5,689 bases of DNA from an uncultured Clostridia bacterium (GTDB lineage: Bacteria; Bacillota; Clostridia; TANB77; CAG-508): positions 1-5,689 of the forward strand of contig CAPNAQ010000113.1 in the NCBI GenBank assembly GCA_948663505.1. The letters are read 5' to 3'. Below, piece after piece: positions 1 to 4,979 of this stretch. The position numbers and the translations under genes are program-made. The notes beneath the pieces are model-generated. The model ran no database searches, was not told the origin of the DNA, and saw only the letters and a program-made list of their open reading frames with translations. Positions within the stretch are counted from its first letter, which is position 1; each line of letters begins with the position of its first letter.

Positions 1-35
1 AGCATATAATACCAAAAAAGCAAAAGGAGATAGAA

Positions 36-317
36 GTGTTAGAAGAATATAAAAAAGAAAATATATTAAAAGATAAAAATGAACTAGATAAGGAAGTAGA
101 ACTAATAAGAAATATTATAAAAACAAGAGAAGAACTAAAAAATAATAATAAGAATTTTGAATTAGCAGAATTGGATCTAGTAGATTATTATATTTATGAA
201 ATTAAAGCAAATCAAGCAAAATTAGATTATTTATTAAAAAAGGCAAAAGCAAAGGGAATATATGTAGACACAGTTAATAGAATAAAATATGAAAATTATG
301 AAGAAGAAATAGGATAA
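36..317 (+). CDS. yaaL: YaaL-like protein (DUF2508 family)
   Basis: Small, highly charged, mostly helical cytoplasmic protein of 93 residues with no membrane segment. The family signature lies at residues 47-75: an L-DLVDYYIYEIKANQ-type segment followed by LDYLLKKAKAKGI, as in DUF2508/YaaL proteins; residues 1-45 look like a Lys/Glu-rich coiled coil. The biochemical role of the family is unknown. The gene sits directly upstream of bofA, matching the recR-yaaL-bofA order known from Bacillus, which strongly supports the assignment. The start is GTG at 36, chosen because AAAAGGAGA (22-30) lies five bases upstream. The frame stays open to the left edge, however, so a longer N-terminus beginning outside the window cannot be excluded. 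The C-terminal tail of about 18 residues after the core is longer than I would expect for the family. Confidence 0.8.
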   Translation: MLEEYKKENILKDKNELDKEVELIRNIIKTREELKNNNKNFELAELDLVDYYIYEIKANQAKLDYLLKKAKAKGIYVDTVNRIKYENYEEEIG

Positions 318-346
318 AAAGGAAGTCTATTTTCTATAAGTTAAAA

Positions 347-375
347 TCATATTTGTCCTCATTTAATCATACAAA
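347..375 (+). promoter_or_regulatory. Candidate sigma-E promoter of bofA
   Basis: TCATATT (347-353) fits the sigma-E -35 consensus KMATATT. After 14 bases, CATACAAA (368-375) matches the -10 consensus CATACAHT at all but the last base. Transcription would start near 381-384, about 25 bases before the bofA start. In B. subtilis bofA is known to belong to the mother-cell sigma-E regulon, so both the motif and the downstream gene agree. The call rests on motif and context only. Confidence 0.6.
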
Positions 376-400
376 TGTATAAGTAAGATTAAAATGAGGG
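356..400 (+). promoter_or_regulatory. Hairpin sequestering the bofA ribosome binding site
   Basis: Bases 357-368 (CCTCATTTAATC) pair with 387-399 (GATTAAAATGAGG), giving twelve Watson-Crick pairs with one bulged A, plus a U-G pair between 356 and 400. The loop is 18 bases (369-386). The 3' arm contains the whole bofA Shine-Dalgarno, GAGGG at 396-400. There is no T-run after the stem, so it does not look like a terminator. The 5' arm lies between the -35 and -10 of the candidate sigma-E promoter, so only mRNA arriving from yaaL would carry the complete hairpin. Confidence 0.55.
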
Positions 401-406
401 ATGAAT

Positions 407-670
407 ATGAATATAGATACAAATTTAATTACATATTTGGCTTGTATATGTTTTTTATTTATTTTTGGTAAGATTTTTATACTTCCTATAAAAAAGATTT
501 TAAAATTAGTTATTAATTCGATACTTGGTGGAATTGCTATTTTTTTGATTAATTTAATTGGTGCTTCTTTTGGTTTTCATATTGGATTAAACTTTTATAC
601 GAGTATTTTAGTTGGTATACTAGGATTGCCAGGGGTAGTTTGCTTAGTTATAGTTAGGTTGTTAATATAA
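407..670 (+). CDS. bofA: Sigma-K processing inhibitor BofA
   Basis: Integral membrane protein of 87 residues, the same length as B. subtilis BofA. In Bacillus, BofA acts with SpoIVFA in the mother-cell membrane around the forespore to hold the intramembrane protease SpoIVFB inactive until the forespore signal arrives, delaying pro-sigma-K cleavage. Hydrophobic segments lie at about residues 5-27, 34-55 and 63-87. Conserved family features are NSILGG (37-42), NLIGASFGFHI (49-59) and the LGLPGVV turn (72-78) before the last segment. ATG 407 is preferred over ATG 401 because GAGGG (396-400) ends directly against 401 but lies six bases from 407. The gene follows yaaL after 89 bases and has its own candidate sigma-E promoter. 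Whether pro-sigma-K processing exists in this organism cannot be told here, since some clostridia keep BofA-like proteins without it. Confidence 0.9.
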   Translation: MNIDTNLITYLACICFLFIFGKIFILPIKKILKLVINSILGGIAIFLINLIGASFGFHIGLNFYTSILVGILGLPGVVCLVIVRLLI

Positions 671-1562
671 AATGGTAGCTCTTAATTGAGCTACCCTCTT
701 TTTCAGAAAGAAACATTTCAATGCCTTTTTGCATTGAATATGCATGTGTTGCCTCTATTTGAATCTCAATTGTATTTGGATACAATATTTTTTGAGAATC
801 AAAAGAGATAATTCCATCCCCATTGATTTCTAACTTTTTATCTAAATAACATAAAATATTATCTAGATAATTGTTAGTTTTTTTTGGGCATATTGATATA
901 ATATTAATATGTTTTTTGCAATCTGCTAACCCTGAATAGTCAGCATTTTGCATAAATTTTGAATTTGGGATCAAATCCTGATCTACATTATGATTACTGT
1001 AGATCGATAAAAATAAAAACTTTTCGAAAAAATTTAATTTTTCCTTTGCAATTTGTGCTTTATCAGTCCCTTTGAAAGGAGCTGATATGGTGATGATTGT
1101 TATTTTCTTCTTATTGGTGATCCACTTTGTGGCATTTGCAAAACAGACACCACATTTTGAAAGTCCAATAAGTGTAACTGAATCATAATTATGCTCATTC
1201 ACATTTATGAATTCAGCTAATTCTCTACCAGCTTCCTCTAATCCATTTGATTCAAAAGGAAAGAAAACTGATAAAACGGTTTCTTCTAAAAAATTATTTT
1301 TTGGCATAATCATTAAGGGATCATGCTCTATAATTTTATCATTTGCATTAACTGTTAGGGAATATCCACTTCCTAATATTATTAAATCTTTATTTTCTGT
1401 ATTTCCTTTATTTATCTCTTGTATAATTAGATTATTACTTTTATAAGTAATATTTTCTAATTTTTCATTGTTACAGACAAATATTGTCCGATAACAAACA
1501 GTTCCTATTACTAGGAACATAATAATAATAAAAATAATTATTTTTGTTATTTTTTTCTTCAT
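654..1562 (-). CDS. Membrane-anchored alpha/beta-hydrolase (lipase/esterase-like)
   Basis: Protein of 302 residues with a lysine-rich N-terminus and one hydrophobic segment (about residues 5-22) that looks like a signal anchor; there is no lipobox. The remainder is probably an extracytoplasmic alpha/beta-hydrolase. A hydrophobic strand (VTLIG, 129-133) leads into GLSKCG (133-138), a nucleophile elbow with candidate Ser135. Asp249 in NGDGIISFDSQ (247-257) and His273 in EATHAYS (270-276) complete a plausible Ser-Asp-His triad in the usual order. The substrate is unknown; lipid or ester hydrolysis is inference from the fold only. The elbow departs from GxSxG by having Cys137 at the last glycine. 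The start has a GGAAGGAAG-type RBS about nine bases upstream and a good promoter. The last 17 bases overlap the end of bofA, and codons 290-296 are formed by the bofA terminator hairpin. Confidence 0.65.
   Translation of the reverse strand: MKKKITKIIIFIIIMFLVIGTVCYRTIFVCNNEKLENITYKSNNLIIQEINKGNTENKDLIILGSGYSLTVNANDKIIEHDPLMIMPKNNFLEETVLSVFFPFESNGLEEAGRELAEFINVNEHNYDSVTLIGLSKCGVCFANATKWITNKKKITIITISAPFKGTDKAQIAKEKLNFFEKFLFLSIYSNHNVDQDLIPNSKFMQNADYSGLADCKKHINIISICPKKTNNYLDNILCYLDKKLEINGDGIISFDSQKILYPNTIEIQIEATHAYSMQKGIEMFLSEKEGSSIKSYHFILTT
674..704 (+). terminator. Intrinsic terminator after bofA
   Basis: A perfect 8-bp stem, GGTAGCTC (674-681) with GAGCTACC (688-695), encloses the loop TTAATT and is followed by CTCTTTTT. 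It begins three bases after the bofA stop. It lies wholly inside the 3' coding end of the convergent hydrolase gene. On that strand the stem is followed by ATTTTATATT, a weaker U-tract. Confidence 0.85.
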
Positions 1563-1600
1563 AGTAGTTTACTTCCTTCCATAAGAATTTTTGTAAAATA

Positions 1601-1629
1601 ATTATACTATAATTTTATGGAAAGTGCAA
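1601..1629 (-). promoter_or_regulatory. Sigma-A promoter of the hydrolase gene
   Basis: Read on the minus strand, TTGCAC (1624-1629) is followed after exactly 17 bases by a perfect TATAAT (1601-1606). Transcription would start near 1594, leaving a leader of about 30 bases before the hydrolase ATG. No clear terminator separates it from the end of glmS at 1660, so glmS read-through may also reach this gene. Confidence 0.75.
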
Positions 1630-1659
1630 ATTTATTAACTATTTAAGCTGTAATTGTTT

Positions 1660-3501
1660 TTATTCTACAGTTACAGATTTAGCTAAATTTCTAGGTTTAT
1701 CAACATCCAAGCCTTTATCTTTAGAAATATAGTAAGATAATAGCTGAAGAGGAACAATTGATAAAATAGGAGAGATAAATGAGTTTGTAACAGGAATATT
1801 AATAACAATATCAAACAGACTATTATCAATATCTTGATTTGTTACAACTAAAGTTTTAGCACCACGTGTAATAACTTCTTGAATATTACTAATAGCTTTT
1901 TTAACTAAATTAGAATCAGTTAAAATACTAATAACAGTAACATCATTTTCAATTAAAGCTATAGGACCATGTTTTAATTCACCAGCTGCATAACTATCTG
2001 AATGTATATATGAAATTTCTTTTAGTTTTAAAGAAGCTTCTCTAGCGACTGTTTCATCAATTCCTCTACCCAAGAAAAACACATCTTTTTCTTGATAAAT
2101 TTGTTTTGCAAATTGTTTTATTTTTTCATTACATTTTAAAGTTTCTTCGATTTTTTTAGGCAAAGCCAAAATATCTTTTTTTAATTCATTTAAGTCATTT
2201 ATGTTAGAACTTTCTAAAATTTCAGCAAAGTATATAGCTAAAATATTAATTAATATAACTTGAGAAGTATATGCTTTTGTTGAAGCAACTGCAATTTCAG
2301 GTCCTGCATGTGTATATATTGAGTAATCGGCTTCTCTTGTAATAGAACTTCCAATTACATTAGATATAGCAAGTGTTTTTGCTCCTTTTTCTTTAGAAAG
2401 TTTTAAAGCTGCAATTGTATCTGCTGTTTCTCCAGATTGAGAAATAAAAATACATAAAGTTTTATCATCTATAATGGGATCTCTATATCTAAATTCTGAT
2501 GCAATATCAACCTCTACAGGTATTCTACAAAGTTTTTCAATAGCATTTTTACCACTTAATCCTGCATGCATTGCTGTACCACATGCAACTATATATATTT
2601 TATTTAATTTTGATAAATATTCTTTTGAAAATCTAAGTTCATCAAATTCACATTTATTATTTATAGAGATTTTAGATCCAATAGTTTCTCTAATTGCTGT
2701 TGGCTGTTCATATATTTCTTTTAACATAAAATCTTCATAACCATCTTTTTCTGCACTTGACATATTCCATTCTATATTTTGTGTTTCTTTTTGGATTTTC
2801 TTTAAATCTTTATCATAAAATTGTGCATTATTTTTACTTAATAATACAAATTCTAAATCATTTAAAATATAGAAATCTCTTGTATATGAAAGTATTGCAG
2901 GAATGTCAGATGATAAATATTTTTCATTTTCACATGTGCCAATTACCAATGGACTATCTTGTCTTACAACTATCATATTTTCAGGATATAATTTTGAAAT
3001 TACTTCAATTGCAAAACTTCCTTTAAAATCTAGGCACGCATTTTTTACAGCTCTTAAGAATTTTAAGTCATCATTTTCTGTGTCTTTATTAAAATAATAA
3101 TGTATTAAATTTGGTATAACTTCAGTATCTGTTTGAGAGTAAAAAGTGTAGCCTTGTTCACCTAAGAATTTTCTTAATTCATTATAATTTTCAATAATTC
3201 CATTATGTACTACACTAAATGTTTTTGAGTTATCTTGATGTGGATGTGAGTTTTCACTAGAAGGTTTTCCATGTGTTGCCCATCTTGTATGTGCTATTCC
3301 TATTGTTCCTTCTAATTTGTCTATTCCATCTATATTTGATAAATTTTTTACTCTTCCTTTATCTTTTATTAATGATACCCCATTTTTTTCTATTGTTGAT
3401 ACTCCTGCTGAGTCATATCCTCTGTATTCTAATCTGCTTAAACCTGCTAATAGAATTGGACAGGCTTTTTTAGTTCCTATGTAACCTACTATTCCACACA
3501 T
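1660..3501 (-). CDS. glmS: Glutamine--fructose-6-phosphate aminotransferase (isomerizing)
   Basis: Complete GlmS of 613 residues (about 600-610 in E. coli and B. subtilis). This cytosolic enzyme makes glucosamine-6-phosphate and glutamate from fructose-6-phosphate and glutamine, the entry step to UDP-GlcNAc for peptidoglycan. The N-terminal class II glutaminase domain (about 2-240) begins MCGIVGYIG, so Cys2 becomes the catalytic N-terminal residue. HTRWATHG (71-78), VHNGIIENY (98-106) and the TDTEV loop (124-128) form the glutamine site. Two SIS sugar-isomerase domains follow (about 290-430 and 465-600), with CGT (307-309), SQSGET (354-359), the EISYIHSDSYAAGELKHGP block (495-513, Glu495 and His511) and the conserved tail PRNLAKSVTVE (603-613, Lys608). 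The start is fixed by the catalytic cysteine and by AAAGGAG seven bases upstream. All key residues are present, so it should be active. It is probably transcribed alone from its own promoter. Confidence 0.98.
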   Translation of the reverse strand: MCGIVGYIGTKKACPILLAGLSRLEYRGYDSAGVSTIEKNGVSLIKDKGRVKNLSNIDGIDKLEGTIGIAHTRWATHGKPSSENSHPHQDNSKTFSVVHNGIIENYNELRKFLGEQGYTFYSQTDTEVIPNLIHYYFNKDTENDDLKFLRAVKNACLDFKGSFAIEVISKLYPENMIVVRQDSPLVIGTCENEKYLSSDIPAILSYTRDFYILNDLEFVLLSKNNAQFYDKDLKKIQKETQNIEWNMSSAEKDGYEDFMLKEIYEQPTAIRETIGSKISINNKCEFDELRFSKEYLSKLNKIYIVACGTAMHAGLSGKNAIEKLCRIPVEVDIASEFRYRDPIIDDKTLCIFISQSGETADTIAALKLSKEKGAKTLAISNVIGSSITREADYSIYTHAGPEIAVASTKAYTSQVILINILAIYFAEILESSNINDLNELKKDILALPKKIEETLKCNEKIKQFAKQIYQEKDVFFLGRGIDETVAREASLKLKEISYIHSDSYAAGELKHGPIALIENDVTVISILTDSNLVKKAISNIQEVITRGAKTLVVTNQDIDNSLFDIVINIPVTNSFISPILSIVPLQLLSYYISKDKGLDVDKPRNLAKSVTVE

Positions 3502-3508
3502 AATAGTG

Positions 3509-3515
3509 CTCCTTT
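3509..3515 (-). promoter_or_regulatory. Ribosome binding site of glmS
   Basis: AAAGGAG on the minus strand lies seven bases from the glmS ATG and fixes the start. Confidence 0.85.
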
Positions 3516-3530
3516 CTTTTTCATTATGAT

Positions 3531-3562
3531 ATTATATTACTACAAATGTGCTTTTTGTGCAA
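3531..3562 (-). promoter_or_regulatory. Candidate promoter of glmS
   Basis: On the minus strand TTGCAC (3557-3562) is followed after 17 bases by TAATAT (3534-3539). A perfect TATAAT (3531-3536) is 20 bases away, which is a long spacer. Either register gives a leader of only about 25-30 bases, too short for a glmS ribozyme. The assignment of the exact -10 is uncertain. Confidence 0.5.
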
Positions 3563-3577
3563 GTTTTATAAAAACTT
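3561..3577. repeat. 7-bp palindrome at the glmS promoter
   Basis: AAGTTTT (3561-3567) and AAAACTT (3571-3577) are perfect inverted copies around a 3-base centre. The palindrome overlaps the outer two bases of the glmS -35 and extends upstream. It could be an operator or an UP-like A/T element, but all-A/T-type palindromes arise easily in this DNA, so function is only a possibility. Confidence 0.3.
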
Positions 3578-3733
3578 TACAATTTTTCTAAATAATATAG
3601 TTTTTCAAAAAAATGAAAATTAAATCCAGTAAAAAAGAATAAAAACTTTTCGCAATAAAAAATACAGTAAAATAAACAAAAACACCATTCTTATTAATGA
3701 ATTAACGGATTTAAGAAAGCAATCATATATAAG

Positions 3734-4126
3734 ATGGAAAATTATAATTTTAAAGCAGAAGAAAATTTATTGAAATTAAAAAGGCGAAAAGAAGATAGTG
3801 ATAAAAATATATTAAAATTATAAATGATTATAGGCTATATATCCTCAATATAATTTTTAGTATTGATATTTGTTGCATTATTTATAGATATGTATTCAAT
3901 AGTAAGAATTGTACTTATTATTTTAGAAAGTGTTATTTTTGCAATAGGAATTGTAAAGGCAGTAAAAATTGAACAGATAGCAGGCTACCATGAATGTGAT
4001 AAATGTCATTATAAATATATCCCATCATATAATAGTGTATTATTTTCAATGCCCATGGAAGAACAAGATATATGAAATATCCTAAATACAATGAAAAAAA
4101 GTTGAAATAGAAAGTTAACAAAATAA
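3734..4126 (+). pseudogene. Decayed small membrane protein with zinc ribbon
   Basis: Remnant of a gene of about 130 codons. It starts with ATG 3734 (MENYNFKAEENLLKLKRRK), a charged cytoplasmic head, then has a hydrophobic stretch of about 35 residues (codons 41-75) likely forming two membrane segments. A KIEQIAGYHECDKCHYKYIP region with a CxxC (codons 88 and 91) follows. The frame is broken by TAA at 3821 and 3851. A one-base deletion, probably in a GGG run near 4057, shifts into a frame reading GRTRYMKYPKYNEK. An extra A in the A7 run 4094-4100 then returns to the first frame, reading S-stop-NRKLTK to TAA 4124. A CPKC pair is expected at YPKY, as TGY codons turned to TAY, and a Trp codon is expected at TGA 4103. 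The translations therefore complete each other across frames. No convincing ribosome binding site precedes ATG 3734. Family likeness is from memory of small clostridial zinc-ribbon membrane proteins; I know no gene name. Confidence 0.75.
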
Positions 4127-4170
4127 TAAATTACAATATATAAAGAAGATGTAATTATCTGTATGTTAAG

Positions 4171-4206
4171 TATATATACCATATATACTATATATACTAT
4201 ATAAAA
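4171..4206. repeat. 9-bp AT-rich tandem repeat
   Basis: Four consecutive 9-base units read TATATATAC, CATATATAC, TATATATAC and TATATAAAA. It lies between the zinc-ribbon pseudogene and the terminator hairpin. It is probably a simple-sequence tract without a specific role. Confidence 0.6.
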
Positions 4207-4258
4207 ATAAGTTGAAAAATGAACCTAAAATGTATAAACAAGCAATAGAAGAAATATG

Positions 4259-4292
4259 TAATAAGAGGGTGTCAAATGACACCCTCTTATTA
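4259..4292. terminator. Strong, probably bidirectional terminator hairpin
   Basis: A perfect 16-bp inverted repeat (4259-4274 and 4277-4292) has a GC-rich core, GAGGGTGTC with GACACCCTC, flanked by AATAA/TTATT. In either direction the core is preceded by A-rich and followed by T-rich sequence. It lies 79 bases beyond the stop of the secreted-protein gene on the minus strand and is the likely end of that transcript. On the plus strand it would stop anything coming from the pseudogene region. Confidence 0.75.
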
Positions 4293-4312
4293 GACATGTA
4301 TATTGTCTAATA
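4288..4312. repeat. Second hairpin adjacent to the terminator
   Basis: TATTAGACA (4288-4296) pairs with TGTCTAATA (4304-4312) around a 7-base loop. It shares five bases with the strong terminator stem, so the two can only form together if the A/T base of one opens. It would form first in the minus-strand transcript of the secreted-protein gene. It may assist termination or protect the 3' end. Confidence 0.5.
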
Positions 4313-4314
4313 TT

Positions 4315-4336
4315 TAAAAAAGATGAGAAAAGTATG
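4315..4336 (+). repeat. Left arm of inverted repeat flanking the secreted-protein gene
   Basis: The plus strand here carries AAAAAGATGAGAAA, then A, then GTATG. The same block, with G for that one A, appears on the minus strand at 4796-4816 just upstream of the secreted-protein gene. There is one mismatch and one indel over about 21 bases. A few further matches extend outward (TGTCTAA) and inward (TTTA, AG, TTAA, CAT), so the left arm resembles a decayed second copy of the gene's leader in the opposite orientation. Confidence 0.6.
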
Positions 4337-4370
4337 GTTTATAGTAATGGTTTAATCATATTATATTTAG

Positions 4371-4775
4371 TTAATTATAAAAATACGTTGAAACACCATA
4401 AGCACCATAAAACATTGGTGTTACAGTAACTGTATAAGTTGCTGCAGAAAAAGCTACTTGTCCAGTTGGAGATGTAAGTTCATGTTGCTTTCCATCTAAT
4501 GGGATCGTCCCAGATGCGACTACAATATCGCCCCTTTTTACAACAACTGTAACATATTTTCCACTAGCAGAGCCACTACCATAATATTCTGCATCAGCTT
4601 TTATGGTATAACAAGTAGCAGTAGTCCGAGATTCATAAGTTAAAGTACCTCCACTTTCAGTAGCTGCTCCATTAATTTTGTGTAAATTTGATGCAGCGTA
4701 AGCAATAGTGGTAGAACCAAACATCATAGTAAGAACCATTATTAAAGATAATGTTTTTAAAAGAAATTTTTTCAT
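4371..4775 (-). CDS. Small secreted protein of unknown function
   Basis: Protein of 134 residues with a classical signal peptide: two lysines (2-3), a hydrophobic core (about 5-20) and an AYA site at 25-27, leaving a mature chain of about 107 residues. The mature part is rich in Gly, Ala, Ser, Thr and Tyr with alternating patterns such as KYVTVVVKRGDIVVASG (73-89) and TYTVTVTPMFYGAYG (113-127), suggesting an all-beta fold. It has a single cysteine (55) and no sorting signal or lipobox, so it is probably released. I do not recognise the family. AAAGGA lies eight bases before the ATG, and the promoter is perfect consensus with a leader of about 75 bases. By hand count, 4381-4740 is about 38% G+C, against about 25% in a sampled stretch of glmS. 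This may reflect the Ala/Gly/Thr-rich composition or a different origin. A bacteriocin, adhesin or matrix-type role is possible but unsupported. Confidence 0.75.
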   Translation of the reverse strand: MKKFLLKTLSLIMVLTMMFGSTTIAYAASNLHKINGAATESGGTLTYESRTTATCYTIKADAEYYGSGSASGKYVTVVVKRGDIVVASGTIPLDGKQHELTSPTGQVAFSAATYTVTVTPMFYGAYGVSTYFYN

Positions 4776-4795
4776 AATGTTAATCCTTTCTTAAA

Positions 4796-4816
4796 CATAC
4801 CTTTCTCATCTTTTTA
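4796..4816 (-). repeat. Right arm of inverted repeat flanking the secreted-protein gene
   Basis: Inverted partner of 4315-4336. It lies inside the transcribed leader of the secreted-protein gene, between its promoter and ribosome binding site. The promoter is therefore outside the segment bounded by the two arms. Confidence 0.6.
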
Positions 4817-4858
4817 TGCCTAATATATTCTTAGACATTTGAAGATTAAACCATAACA

Positions 4859-4887
4859 ATTATAATACAATTGTAAAAAAATGTCAA
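4859..4887 (-). promoter_or_regulatory. Consensus sigma-A promoter of the secreted-protein gene
   Basis: On the minus strand, TTGACA (4882-4887), a 17-base spacer and TATAAT (4859-4864) give a perfect consensus promoter. Transcription would start near 4852, leaving about 75 bases of leader. Such a promoter predicts strong expression unless it is repressed. Confidence 0.85.
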
Positions 4888-4936
4888 TTAGTATTGGCAA
4901 AAATTAACAATTTCTTTTAATTACTATTGAAAAAAG
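4886..4936. repeat. Direct repeat between divergent promoters
   Basis: AATTAGTATTGGCAAAAA (4886-4903) and AATTACTATTGAAAAAAG (4919-4936) agree at 14 of 18 positions and are offset by 33 bases, about three helical turns. The first copy touches the -35 of the minus-strand promoter and the second covers the -35 of the plus-strand promoter. This could be a shared operator, or chance in A/T-rich DNA. Confidence 0.35.
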
Positions 4937-4955
4937 GAAGTTGTTATGGTATTAT
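4927..4955 (+). promoter_or_regulatory. Candidate promoter of the right-end membrane protein
   Basis: TTGAAA (4927-4932), a 17-base spacer and TATTAT (4950-4955), the latter preceded by TGG as an extended -10, form a reasonable sigma-A promoter. An alternative -10, TATACT, lies at 4953-4958 with a 20-base spacer. The leader would be under 25 bases. Confidence 0.6.
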
Positions 4956-4979
4956 ACTATGTATAAATGGGGGATTAAA

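Noticed and set aside
980..1005. GATCTAC/GTAGATC inverted repeat
   Set aside because: Lies within the hydrolase coding sequence, 7-bp arms with a 12-base loop; no reason to think it acts as RNA or operator.
1207..1446. Plus-strand open frame of 79 codons
   Set aside because: Lies antisense inside the hydrolase gene, with no ribosome site and no recognisable motif; a shadow frame.
1648..1676. CTGTAA/TTACAG as a glmS terminator
   Set aside because: Only six pairs, a 17-base loop, overlapping the end of the coding region and with no T-run on the minus strand.
2474..3473. Four plus-strand open frames inside glmS
   Set aside because: All are antisense to a complete, motif-perfect glmS, and their Leu/Ser/Phe-rich translations are typical shadows.
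1010..3652. AATAAAAACTTTTCG occurring both in the hydrolase gene and upstream of the pseudogene
   Set aside because: A 15-base match of low-complexity A/T sequence with no common context; best explained by chance.
3933..4121. Minus-strand open frame of 62 codons
   Set aside because: Antisense to the zinc-ribbon pseudogene; no ribosome site, and its composition is a mirror of the A/T-rich remnant.
4129..4156. AATTACA/TGTAATT hairpin just after the pseudogene
   Set aside because: Seven A/T-rich pairs, a 14-base loop and no T-run; too weak to call a terminator.
4230..4312. Possible 26-residue peptide starting MYKQAIEEIC
   Set aside because: It runs straight through both hairpins and has no ribosome site; coding here is not credible.
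4776..4800. Leader mini-frame MFKKGLTL whose stop overlaps the ATG of the secreted-protein gene
   Set aside because: The only purine-rich site (GAGAAAGG) is one base from its ATG, too close for initiation; the overlap is probably chance.
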